Assembly (NCBI RefSeq): GCF_900110755.1
Contig: NZ_FOFF01000010.1
Span: 62,001-126,000, forward strand
DNA length: 64,000 bases
Direction of reading: 5' to 3'
Origin: Streptomyces sp. yr375
Lineage (GTDB): Bacteria; Actinomycetota; Actinomycetes; Streptomycetales; Streptomycetaceae
The notes under the pieces were generated by a model that saw only the letters and a list, made by a program, of their open reading frames with translations, made no database searches and was not told the DNA's origin. This document shows positions 43,170-51,264 of this stretch, in pieces; the stretch's first letter is position 1; every line of letters starts with the position of its first letter. The translations under genes and the position numbers were made by a program.

Positions 43170-43599
43170 CCGTCACCGTTCTCCGACCAAGGACCGCACC
43201 GGACCACACCGGACCACACCGGACCGCGAAAGACCCTGAACGTCGGCTGGCGGTGCGCAGCGCCCGCCCCGAGCACGGCACCGCACACCGCCATCCGCCT
43301 CCGGCGTCCGACCCCGACCCCCCTCGGCCCTGAGGGAACCGACGCCGAATCACGACCCACACTCGCCGAGGGCCTCCGTCACCGAAGCCCTCGCCGTCCC
43401 CTCACGGCGAATCGCTGAGCACAAGCGTGATCACATGAACACGACGCGTCAACACCCGAACGGGGATTTATCACTTACGCACCCTTTGCGGTGGGCGCGC
43501 ACGGAAGCACAGCGGGCGCACCGACCCCGGACCGGCCAAGGCCGAGAGCGCTTTCTGCTCCCGTGCCCCCGCCCTGCCGAACCTCCGACACCAGCCACC
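43170..43599. other. 430-bp non-coding gap with short tandem repeat
   Basis: Between the convergent cyclase and HATPase genes. It contains ~3 copies of the 10-bp unit GGACCACACC (43191-43225). A locally AT-rich patch lies near 43425-43480. I see no convincing gene. Confidence 0.6.
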
Positions 43600-44178
43600 T
43601 CAGACGACCTCGAAGGCGAACCCTTCGAACCCTTCGAGCCCCTCACAAGCCTGCCCCCGACCCGCCACAGCCCTGCCCAGCGCGGCATTGACCGCCGCAG
43701 CGGCAGCCGCCGCATCGGCCACGGTCTTGCCGGGCTCGGCCTTACCGGGGCCGGGGCCGGCGCAGCGGTCCAGCTCGCACCAGATCCGCTTGCCCGCGCC
43801 CTCGACGCTCCAGCCCCAGCGGTCCGCGAGGCCGTCCACGAGGGCCAGGCCACGGCCGCCGGTCGCCTCGTCACCGGCGCACCGGGGCACCGGGGCCCGG
43901 CCGCTGGTGTCGGCCACCTCCAGGCGGACGATGGACGGTTCGCCCGAGCCGTCGACCACCGCCCCGCCGCCCGGCAGGGAGAGCCGCAGCACGGCCGGAC
44001 AGCCGGTGTGCACGACGGCGTTGGTGACCAACTCGGAGACGAGCAGGATCAACGTCTCGGCGAGCGGCTCCTCGTCTCCTATCCCGGACCCGGCGAGCCG
44101 CGAACGGGCCCACCTGCGGGCGCGCCCCACCTCAGCGGGGTCGGGCCGGATCTCCAGTTGCACTTGAAGCACCTGCAC
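43600..44178 (-). CDS. HATPase anti-sigma factor-like kinase (RsbW type)
   Basis: A 192-residue HATPase_c_2 protein. The N-box VSELVTNAVVHTG is intact, D-box region RLEVADTSGRAP and G-box GGRGLALVDGLADRWGW follow, so ATP binding is likely. The C-terminal 60 residues are an Ala/Gly-rich extension. Streptomyces genomes hold dozens of these; each inhibits a sigma factor or phosphorylates an antagonist. No cognate STAS gene is adjacent. GTG start with GTGTGAG upstream. Confidence 0.85.
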   Translation of the reverse strand: MQVLQVQLEIRPDPAEVGRARRWARSRLAGSGIGDEEPLAETLILLVSELVTNAVVHTGCPAVLRLSLPGGGAVVDGSGEPSIVRLEVADTSGRAPVPRCAGDEATGGRGLALVDGLADRWGWSVEGAGKRIWCELDRCAGPGPGKAEPGKTVADAAAAAAAVNAALGRAVAGRGQACEGLEGFEGFAFEVV

Positions 44179-44404
44179 CGCTCACACCATCCGAACCGGC
44201 GGACACATGGCCGTGCGCCACGCAAGCCACGCGAGCCGCGTGTGCACCATGACGACGGGGGCCACGATCGTAGCCATTTTCTGCATGGCCAGAACAACAG
44301 CCAGAGGCAGCGTGACGGAACGTGAATCCCTTACGAGACAGCTTGGTTGACCTACAGTCACCTCAACAAGCGCTTCGGGCATATTCCAGCGCGAAGGAGT
44401 ACCC

Positions 44405-44596
44405 GTGCGGGATACTGTGCGACGCTCGTTGCGAAGAGTCGAACAGGCGGGGGCCGGTCGCCCGTCCGCCCAGCGAGTGGCGGCGCGCACCGCCGGATCC
44501 GGCTTCACCCCAGGGGTACCGCCGGCATGGCTCATGCTCGGAACCACTCGCATCTCACAGAAGGTACCGGAGCGACCCGCCGACTCCGCCCCGTGA
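44405..44596 (+). CDS. Possible small basic protein
   Basis: A 63-residue frame beginning at a GTG with AAGGAG exactly 5 nt before it. It reads MRDTVRRSLRRVEQAGAG at the start and is basic throughout. Other frames here are also open, so the support is mainly the strong ribosome site. The surrounding 44179-44779 has no other convincing gene and lies between two minus-strand genes; it includes an AT-richer stretch near 44260-44410. Confidence 0.35.
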   Translation: MRDTVRRSLRRVEQAGAGRPSAQRVAARTAGSGFTPGVPPAWLMLGTTRISQKVPERPADSAP

Positions 44597-44779
44597 CGGG
44601 TCACGCATCGGACACAACCCGATATCAACGCTCAGTGATTCCGGTATGCCACAATCCGCGACACCCGTACGACCGCCCGCATGGCCGCCGGTACGGCCCC
44701 CCGTCCCACACCCGGCCCAACACCGCAGGCAGCCGCCTTCCGACGCCGCCTGACGTCGTGAAACACCGCCAAAAAACCC

Positions 44780-45676
44780 TCAGCGGCCCGCTCCTGACAG
44801 CAGGTCAGCGGCGAGCAGTTCCTCACTCTCCGTGCCGCCGCCCGCACGTCGGGTGCGCACCCAGGCCCGTTTGAGCAGGAGGTGTACGTCCGCCTCCCAG
44901 GTGAACCCCATCCCGCCGTACACCTGTAGACAGTCGCGCGCGCCGCGTACGGCGGCCTCGTCGGCGAGGAGTCGGGCGGCCGCGATGTCGGCCGGGTCGG
45001 CGGTGACGGCGGCCGCGTAGACCGCCGCGCGGGCCACCTCGACCCGTACCAGCAGCTCCGCGCACAGATGCTTGACCGCCTGGAAGGCACCGATCGGCTG
45101 CCCGAACTGCTCACGCGTCCGGGCGTGTTGCACGGCGAGCTCGCACGCGCGCGTGGCCGTGCCGAGCTGCTCGGCGGCGGTGAGGAGGACGGCGACGGGG
45201 TCCACGGCGACCACCGCGCCCGGAACCCGGTGCAGCGGCGTCGACGGATCCACCGACCGCACCCGCACAGGCTCGCCCGCACCCCCTCCCGCGTCGCCTA
45301 GTACGACGTCCGCCGCCGCGAGCCACTCCACCAGCCCGCCGCCGTCGACGGCGGCGACGACCGTCTCGCCGTCGGCCGCGCCGGGCACGTGTCCCGCCGC
45401 GAGGTGGGTGGCGAGCAGCGGCCCGGGCAGCAGGACGCGGCCCGCCTCCTCGAAGGCCAACACCGCTTCGGGCAGCCCGAGTCCGACGCCGCCGGCCGCC
45501 TCGGGCAGCCGCAGCGCGAAGAACCCGGCCGCCCCCAGCTCCCGCCACAGCGCCCGGTCCAGCCGCCCCGGCCGGTCCACGGCGGCCCGCAGCGCCGTAC
45601 GGTCGAAGCGGCGCGCCAGCAGCCCCCGTACCCCGTCCCGCAGCGCCCGCTGATCCTCCGTCAGTTGAAAACGCAT
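44780..45676 (-). CDS. Acyl-CoA dehydrogenase, short beta-type (FadE)
   Basis: A 298-residue acyl-CoA dehydrogenase-fold protein, shorter than the ~380 norm because the middle beta domain is reduced. N-terminal FQLTEDQRALRDGVRGLLAR and LPEAAGGVGLGLPEAVLAFE; C-terminal HARTREQFGQPIGAFQAVKH and LQVYGGMGFTWEADVHLLLK. It lacks the W-x-Q-G-x-S/T-E-P flavin loop. This matches the smaller subunit of alpha2beta2 dehydrogenases such as the FadE28 partner. It follows the alpha-type gene by 20 bp, so the two should form one enzyme. Confidence 0.85.
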   Translation of the reverse strand: MRFQLTEDQRALRDGVRGLLARRFDRTALRAAVDRPGRLDRALWRELGAAGFFALRLPEAAGGVGLGLPEAVLAFEEAGRVLLPGPLLATHLAAGHVPGAADGETVVAAVDGGGLVEWLAAADVVLGDAGGGAGEPVRVRSVDPSTPLHRVPGAVVAVDPVAVLLTAAEQLGTATRACELAVQHARTREQFGQPIGAFQAVKHLCAELLVRVEVARAAVYAAAVTADPADIAAARLLADEAAVRGARDCLQVYGGMGFTWEADVHLLLKRAWVRTRRAGGGTESEELLAADLLSGAGR

Positions 45677-45696
45677 GGCGGAGAGTTCACCACCCC

Positions 45697-46830
45697 TCAC
45701 CGTCCCTTCGGGAGGCCGAGGATCCGCTCGGCCACGATGTCGCGCTGGATCTGCGAGGTGCCGGCCGCGATGGTGTACGAGAGGGAGGAGAGCCGGTCGC
45801 GGGTCCAGGGGTGGTCGAGGTCCAGGGAGGCGTCGCCCAGGACGTCGGCGGCGGTGTCGTACAGCTCCTGGCGCGCCTGCGAGTACCTCAGTTTGAAAAC
45901 CGAACCCGCTACGCCCGGCAGGCCGCCCGTGGTCTGCGCCTCGCTCACGTTCCACTGCGTCAGCCGCCACAGCGCCCGGAACTCGGCGTTGAGGCGGCCC
46001 AGCCGCCGCCGTAGGGCGGGATCGTCCCAGCGGCCGTCGCTCCGTGCCTCGCGGGCGAGTTCGCCCAGCACGCGGCGGCAGGCGACGACCTCGCCCACGA
46101 AGGCGGTGCCGCGCTCGAAGGACAGCGTCACCATCGTGACGCGCCAGCCGTCGTTCTCCTCGCCCACCCGGTTGCCGACCGGTACCCGCACCTCGTCGAG
46201 GAACACCTCGGCGAACTCGGCCGACCCGGCGAGCGTGCGCAGCGGCCGTACGGTGATCCCCGGGGCGTCCATCGGCATCGCCAGCCAGGTGATGCCCCGG
46301 TGCTTCGGGGCGTCCGGGTCGGTGCGCACCAACAGCTCGCACCAGTCGGCGACTTCCGCGTGCGAGGTCCAGATCTTGGAGCCGCTCACCACGTAGTCGT
46401 CGCCGTCGCGCCACGCGCGCGTGCGCAGCGCCGCGAGGTCGGACCCGGCGTCGGGCTCGCTGAAGCCCTGGCACCAGACCTCCTCGCCGCGCAGGATCGG
46501 CGGCAGCCACCGCTCCCGCTGCCCGGCCGTCCCCTCGGCGGCGATCGTCGGCCCGGCGTGCAGCAGCCCGACGAAACCGGCCCCCACATAGGGCGCGCCC
46601 GCCTTCTCCGTCTCCTCCAGGAAGATCAGCCGGACGGTCGGGGAGGCGCCCCAGTGGACGTCGCCGTACCCGGCGTCGTAAAGCGTGCGCTGCCAGCCGA
46701 GGTCGTAGGCGCGGCGGGCGGGCCAGTCGTCCGGGGACGGCTGCGGCGGGAGCGTCGGCAGCGCCTTGCCGAGCCACTCCCGCAGCCGGGCCCGGAACTC
46801 GGCGTCCTCGGCACTGTCGGAAAGATCCAT
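45697..46830 (-). CDS. Acyl-CoA dehydrogenase, alpha-type (FadE)
   Basis: A 377-residue acyl-CoA dehydrogenase. Features: FVGLLHAGPTIAAEGTAGQR, WCQGFSEPDAGSDLAALRTR, VSGSKIWTSHAEVADWCELL, SFERGTAFVGEVVACRRVLG and the C-terminal AAGTSQIQRDIVAERILGLP. It closely parallels the FadE at 39960-41117 and the FadE29-like subunits. ATG at 46830 with AGGGGG upstream. It is the middle gene of the amidohydrolase-FadE-FadE operon driven from the 48158 operator and should pair with the short FadE downstream. Confidence 0.88.
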   Translation of the reverse strand: MDLSDSAEDAEFRARLREWLGKALPTLPPQPSPDDWPARRAYDLGWQRTLYDAGYGDVHWGASPTVRLIFLEETEKAGAPYVGAGFVGLLHAGPTIAAEGTAGQRERWLPPILRGEEVWCQGFSEPDAGSDLAALRTRAWRDGDDYVVSGSKIWTSHAEVADWCELLVRTDPDAPKHRGITWLAMPMDAPGITVRPLRTLAGSAEFAEVFLDEVRVPVGNRVGEENDGWRVTMVTLSFERGTAFVGEVVACRRVLGELAREARSDGRWDDPALRRRLGRLNAEFRALWRLTQWNVSEAQTTGGLPGVAGSVFKLRYSQARQELYDTAADVLGDASLDLDHPWTRDRLSSLSYTIAAGTSQIQRDIVAERILGLPKGR

Positions 46831-46871
46831 GGCAAGCCCCCTGATCCCCAAATCCTCGATCCCCGACCCGG

Positions 46872-48065
46872 CTACTTGTCGAGGTCCAGGTCCAGCATGC
46901 GGATCGCGTTGCCCCGCATCAGCTTGTAGACCGTCTCGTCGTCGAGGCCCTTGACGTGGTCGAGGGCGACCTCCTTGGTGTGCGGGAAGGTCGAGTCGAC
47001 GTGCGGGTAGTCGGTCTCGAAGGTCGCGTTGTCGCGGCCCACCACATCGAGTGACGCCACTCCGTGTTTGTCGCGGAAGAAGCAGCAGAAGATCTGCCGG
47101 TAGTAGTACGTCGACGGCGGCTCGGGGACGAGGTCTCTGACCCCGCCCCACGCGCGGTGCTCCTCCCACACGTCGTCGGCGCGCTCCAGGGCGTACGGGA
47201 TCCAGCCCATCTGGCCCTCGGAGTAGGCGAGTTTGAGGCGCGGGAAGCGGACCAGGACCCCGCTGAACAGGTAGTCCATCATCGAGGCCATCGCGTTGTT
47301 GAACGACAGGGACGCCTGGACGGCCGGCGGCGCGTCCGGGGAGGCGGCCGGCATCTGCGACGACGAACCGATGTGCATGTTGACGACCGTCCCCGTCTCC
47401 TCGCACACCGCGAAGAACGGGTCCCAGTACCCGGAGTGGATCGACGGCAACCCCAGATGGCTGGGGATCTCGGAGAACGTCACCGCGCGCACCCCACGGG
47501 CCGCGTTGCGCCGGATCTCCGCCACCGCCAGACCGACGTCCCACAGCGGGATCAGGCACAGCGGGATCAGCCGTCCGCCGCTGCCCCCGCACCACTCCGC
47601 GACCATCCAGTCGTTGTAGGCGCGCACACACGCCAGCGCGACCTCCTTGTCGTGCGCCTCGGCGAACGTCTGCCCGCAGAAACGCGGGAAGGACGGGAAG
47701 CAGAGGGACGCCTCGACATGGTTGAGATCCATGTCGGCCAGCCGCGCCTTCGGGTCCCAGCAGCCGCGCCGCATCTCCTCCCGGGTGATCCCCTCCAGCG
47801 TCATCTGGTCCCGGTCGAACCCGACGGCGGCGATGTTGCGCTTGTACGGGAACTTCAGGTCCTCGTAGATCCACCAGTCGGTGGGCTGGCCGTCCGGGTC
47901 CATCGTGATCCGGTACTTCCCGGCGACGTAGGCCAGCTCGCCGATCCCGGCGGTGAGGGGCTGCGGGCCCCGGTCCCGGTACTTGCGCGGCAGCCAGGTC
48001 GCGAAGAGGTGCGCGGGCTCGATCACGTGGTCGTCGACGCTGATGATGCGGGGCAGTTCCGTCAT
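46872..48065 (-). CDS. Amidohydrolase-2 family metal hydrolase
   Basis: A 397-residue TIM-barrel hydrolase of the ACMSD/gamma-resorcylate decarboxylase-like amidohydrolase 2 family. Metal ligands: ISVDDHVIEPAHLFATWLP near the N-terminus (D-x-H), VNMHIGSSSQ in the middle, and FETDYPHVDSTFPHTKE for the late Asp. Family members hydrolyse or decarboxylate cyclic acids. Homologues with this DDHVIEP start are frequent beside acyl-CoA dehydrogenases in actinobacteria. ATG follows GGAGGGG. First gene of the operon reading from the 48158 operator; it could act in ring opening, which is inference. Confidence 0.87.
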   Translation of the reverse strand: MTELPRIISVDDHVIEPAHLFATWLPRKYRDRGPQPLTAGIGELAYVAGKYRITMDPDGQPTDWWIYEDLKFPYKRNIAAVGFDRDQMTLEGITREEMRRGCWDPKARLADMDLNHVEASLCFPSFPRFCGQTFAEAHDKEVALACVRAYNDWMVAEWCGGSGGRLIPLCLIPLWDVGLAVAEIRRNAARGVRAVTFSEIPSHLGLPSIHSGYWDPFFAVCEETGTVVNMHIGSSSQMPAASPDAPPAVQASLSFNNAMASMMDYLFSGVLVRFPRLKLAYSEGQMGWIPYALERADDVWEEHRAWGGVRDLVPEPPSTYYYRQIFCCFFRDKHGVASLDVVGRDNATFETDYPHVDSTFPHTKEVALDHVKGLDDETVYKLMRGNAIRMLDLDLDK

Positions 48066-48084
48066 GGGTCCCCTCCGGCCTGAG

Positions 48085-48114
48085 GTTCCGGTTCGTTCCG
48101 GTTCGTTCCGGTTC
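48085..48114. repeat. Three exact tandem copies of GTTCCGGTTC
   Basis: A 10-bp unit repeated three times in the leader of the amidohydrolase gene, between its start codon (48065) and the operator cluster. Confidence 0.85.
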
Positions 48115-48123
48115 GCGAGCCAC

Positions 48124-48172
48124 GGTTTCTGATGGTGGTTTCTGACGGACACGGTTTCTGATGGACCGTCAG
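48124..48172. promoter_or_regulatory. Operator CTGATG-GAC-CGTCAG preceded by half-site array
   Basis: The full palindrome is 48158-48172. Its left arm sits in GGTTTCTGATGG, which is repeated at 48124-48135 and, with one change, at 48137-48148. Two extra left half-sites therefore precede the operator on the amidohydrolase side. Confidence 0.68.
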
Positions 48173-48246
48173 ATATGGCTTCCCTGGAAGGCTAGCCCCG
48201 CGACTATGGACCGACAAGCCGACCAGCCCTACGCTCTGCCCACGAT

Positions 48247-48261
48247 CTGACTGCCCGTCAG
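48247..48261. promoter_or_regulatory. Operator CTGACT-GCC-CGTCAG
   Basis: Palindrome upstream of the plus-strand CoA ligase, 50 bp before its GTG. A further CGTCAG half-site lies at 48286-48291. Confidence 0.68.
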
Positions 48262-48310
48262 TTACCTGCCGGTCGGTCATCTGTCCGTCAGTCACCGGCA
48301 GGGGGCCGCC

Positions 48311-49807
48311 GTGAACGACACCGCCCATGAGCTGAGTTCGTCCCGCACCCTCTGGGACCTCCTCGCGCGCCGTGCCGACCTCACCCCCGACCGCCCCGTC
48401 CTCCTCCAGGAGGAGCGCGCGCTGACCTTCGGTGCGTTGCGCGCGAGCGCCGAGCGGGTCGCGGCAGGCCTGTACGACCTGGGCGTACGCCCAGGCACGG
48501 TCGTCGCCTGGCAGTTGCCCACCCGCCTCGAAACGGCCGTCCTGTCCTTCGCGCTGGCCCGCCTGGGGGCCGTGCAGTCGCCCGTCATCCCGTTCTACCG
48601 CGACCGCGAGGTCGGCTTCGCGCTGCGCGAGTCGAAGGCGGAGTTCTTCGCGGTGCCGGGCGTGTGGCGGGGCTTCGACCACACCGAGATGGCCCGCAGG
48701 CTGGGCGCGAAGGGCGTCTTCGAGGCGTACGACGACCTCCCCGAGGGCGATCCCGCCGGCCTCCCCGCCCCGCCCGCCGAGGGCACCTCGGTCCGCTGGA
48801 TCTACTGGACCTCGGGCACCACCAGCGACCCCAAGGGCGTGCTGCACACCGACCGTTCGCTGATCGCGGGCGGGTCGTGCCTCGCGCACGCGCTGCGCCT
48901 GTCCGGCGACGACGTGGGCTCGATGGCGTTCCCGTACGCCCACATCGCCGGCCCCGACTACACCGTCATGCTCCTGCTGTACGGCTTCCCGGCAGTCATG
49001 TTCGAGCACTTCGCGCTGCCGGACGCGCTGGCGGAGTACCGGCGGCACGGGGTGACCGTCGCGGGCGGGTCGACGGCGTTCTACTCGATGTTCCTCGCCG
49101 AGCAGCGCAAGCGGCCGGGCGTCCCCGTGATCCCCTCGCTGCGGCTCCTCGCGGGCGGCGGAGCGCCCAAGCCGCCGGAGGTGTACCACGCGGTCGTGCG
49201 CGAGCTGGGCGTGCAGCTCACGCACGGGTACGGGATGACCGAGGTGCCGATGATCACCATGGGCGCGCCGGACGACACCCCGGAGAACCTCGCGACGACG
49301 GAGGGGCGACCGCCCGAGGGCATGGAGATACGCGTCGCGGCGGGCGGGGAGGTACGACTGCGCGGCGAGGCGGTGTGCCAGGGGTACCTGGACCCCGCCC
49401 AGACCGCCGAGGCCTTCGACGCGGACGGCTTCCTGCGCACCGGCGACCTGGGGCGCATGACCGACAGCGGGCACCTCGTCCTCACCGGGCGGCTGAAGGA
49501 CGTCATCATCCGCAAGGGGGAGAACGTGTCGGCCAAGGAGATCGAGGACCTGCTCGCCGCCCACCCGTCCGTCGGCGACGTGGCGGTGATCGGCCTGCCG
49601 GACGCGGAGCGCGGGGAGCTGGTGTGCGCGGTGGTGGAAGGGGTGGGGGAGCCGTTGACGCTGGCGGCGGTGACCTCGTATCTGCGCGCGGCCGGGCTGT
49701 CCGTCCACAAGCTGCCGGAGCGGCTGGAGGTGGTGGACGCCCTACCGCGCAACGAGACGCTCCGGAAGGTGCTGAAGTACAAGCTCCGTGAGCGCTATTC
49801 GGGGTGA
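48311..49807 (+). CDS. AMP-forming CoA ligase (cyclohexanecarboxylate-CoA ligase-like)
   Basis: A 498-residue ANL-superfamily ligase. P-loop IYWTSGTTSDPKGVLHT, adenylation motif GYGMTEVPMITMGAP, hinge TGRLKDVIIRKGENVSAKEI and C-terminal Lys region LPRNETLRKVLKYKLRE. The KGENVSAKEIEDLL hinge is the AliA/CaiC-like variant, as in cyclohexanecarboxylate and short-chain alicyclic acid ligases. It is clearly distinct from the FadD3-like ligase at 981. GTG start with AGGGGG upstream. Divergent from the amidohydrolase operon with operators between them. Confidence 0.87.
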   Translation: MNDTAHELSSSRTLWDLLARRADLTPDRPVLLQEERALTFGALRASAERVAAGLYDLGVRPGTVVAWQLPTRLETAVLSFALARLGAVQSPVIPFYRDREVGFALRESKAEFFAVPGVWRGFDHTEMARRLGAKGVFEAYDDLPEGDPAGLPAPPAEGTSVRWIYWTSGTTSDPKGVLHTDRSLIAGGSCLAHALRLSGDDVGSMAFPYAHIAGPDYTVMLLLYGFPAVMFEHFALPDALAEYRRHGVTVAGGSTAFYSMFLAEQRKRPGVPVIPSLRLLAGGGAPKPPEVYHAVVRELGVQLTHGYGMTEVPMITMGAPDDTPENLATTEGRPPEGMEIRVAAGGEVRLRGEAVCQGYLDPAQTAEAFDADGFLRTGDLGRMTDSGHLVLTGRLKDVIIRKGENVSAKEIEDLLAAHPSVGDVAVIGLPDAERGELVCAVVEGVGEPLTLAAVTSYLRAAGLSVHKLPERLEVVDALPRNETLRKVLKYKLRERYSG

Positions 49808-49826
49808 GAACTGTTCGGGGTCAGCG

Positions 49827-50339
49827 CTATTCGGCGACGGTGAAGTAGCGGGCGAAGGCGGGGATGATCTCGGCCTCGCCGACCTTGCCGTCCGCGTCGG
49901 CGTCGAGGGCCGCGGCGGCCGTCCGGGCGACCTCGTCGGGGGCTCCGAGGGCCCTCAGGACCCGTACGGTGTCGTCGACCGTGGCCCGGCCGTCGCCGTC
50001 GGCGTCCGCGATGTCCAGGGCCGCGTGCAGGAAGGGGCGGGCGATCTCGGCGAACCGCTCCGGGTTGTCGTGCAGGCGCTTGACCGCGCCGCCCACGAAC
50101 TCCTCCCGGGTGATGCGCTGGTCGCCGTCCCGGTCGGCGATGCCGGCCATGCCCTGCCAGAACGCCTCGGCGCCCGCGTACAGGGCCTGCCCCTTGTCGG
50201 AACGGGCCGCGGTGGCGAACTCGGCGAGCAGCGCCTTGGCCGCCGCGCTGAAGTCCGTCCGGTCGATGTAGCCGTTGCCGACCCGGTCGAAGGTGGCGAA
50301 CCGGGCGGCGATCCTGCGCTCGTACTCACTGCTGACCAT
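49827..50339 (-). CDS. EF-hand calcium-binding protein (calerythrin-like)
   Basis: A 170-residue protein with four EF-hand loops: DRVGNGYIDRTDF (degenerate at one ligand), DRDGDQRITREEF, DADGDGRATVDDT and DADADGKVGEAEI. Order and spacing match calerythrin and other actinobacterial calmodulin-like proteins. There is no signal peptide, so it is a cytoplasmic Ca2+ buffer or sensor. It converges with the CoA ligase (19 bp apart) and is probably unrelated to it. Confidence 0.92.
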   Translation of the reverse strand: MVSSEYERRIAARFATFDRVGNGYIDRTDFSAAAKALLAEFATAARSDKGQALYAGAEAFWQGMAGIADRDGDQRITREEFVGGAVKRLHDNPERFAEIARPFLHAALDIADADGDGRATVDDTVRVLRALGAPDEVARTAAAALDADADGKVGEAEIIPAFARYFTVAE

Positions 50340-50528
50340 GTCTTCTCGGGCCGCCTTACGTCGTCGCGGGGGGGATGCTTCAGGTCAGGAGCGTACGACG
50401 CCGGCGACGCCCCGGCAGCGAGAAGGTGACGGCTGTGTCAAGACCGGGGGAATTCCGGGACGCGGGTGTCGCACACGCCACCCTCTGGCGGAGTGCGGCT
50501 CCTCCCCAGGCACAGAGCGGCTCCTCCC

Positions 50529-50903
50529 TCAGGCGGAGAGCGGCTCCGTCCCTTCGTCCAGCGCCGCCTCGAGGTCGCCGTAGACGTCGAAGAGGCGGCG
50601 GACGCCCAGCGCGCCCAGGACCCGGTTGACGTGGGAGTCCTCGGCCGCGCCCCGCGCGGGGAGGATCAGGCGCAGCCGTCCCCGGCAGGAGCGCATGAGA
50701 CGGCGGGCGGCGATGAGGACACCGACGCCGCTGGAGTCGCAGAAGTACACCTCGGAGAGGTCCAGGACGAGACTGTGGCGGCCCTCGGCCACCTCGTCGT
50801 GCACCCGCTGACGCAGCGCCGGCGACGTCACCAGGTCCAGCTCGCCCGACACGTGGAGCACGGCCCATCCGCCCTGCTCGCCGCCGGTCACTTTGAAGGC
50901 CAC
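50529..50903 (-). CDS. STAS anti-sigma factor antagonist
   Basis: A 124-residue STAS protein of the SpoIIAA/BldG/RsbV class. The core reads AVLHVSGELDLVTSPALRQR followed by LVLDLSEVYFCDSSGVGVLI, with the phosphorylatable Ser in DSSG. Start assigned to the third of three consecutive GTG codons (50903), which places AAGG 7 nt upstream. It would be phosphorylated by an HATPase anti-sigma and dephosphorylated by a SpoIIE phosphatase; examples of both lie in this window but pairing is unknown. Confidence 0.9.
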   Translation of the reverse strand: MAFKVTGGEQGGWAVLHVSGELDLVTSPALRQRVHDEVAEGRHSLVLDLSEVYFCDSSGVGVLIAARRLMRSCRGRLRLILPARGAAEDSHVNRVLGALGVRRLFDVYGDLEAALDEGTEPLSA

Positions 50904-51264
50904 CACCACGCCTTTCGCTCGCTGTGAACGGAAGCTGCCCCTTCGCTTCCTTGCAGCGCGGCTGCCCAGCGGCTGTGCCCCGAAACACCGAAGCAAAAAC
51001 CGAAAGGAAGGGAAACGAAGGGAAAGAGGCTTGTTTCCGTCACATGTAGTCCGGTTCGATCTGTAACTGTCGGGTAGGCGCGGCCCATACCAGGTGCTCG
51101 CGGCCCCGGGGCGTGCTTTGAAACAAAGGGGCGTGCGTTGTCAGACGTGCCGACTACATTCGAGGTGACGGTGGACGCAGTCTGGGCACAAGCACGGACA
51201 CAGGTACACGCACGGACACAGGTACGGGCACGAGTGCAGGCATGGGCAGGGGTGAGGGGGCCGC
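50904..51264. other. Divergent promoter region with 18-bp tandem repeat
   Basis: 361 bp between the STAS and ECF sigma genes. An 18-bp unit beginning GCACGGACACAGGTAC occurs at 51192, 51210 and, diverged, 51228. Two AT-richer segments (50990-51040, 51110-51140) may hold promoters for the two directions. No gene seen. Confidence 0.6.

Noticed and set aside
44182..44628. Minus-strand 148-codon frame upstream of the HATPase gene
   Set aside because: No conserved motifs or ribosome site, and it overlaps the better supported small plus-strand frame.
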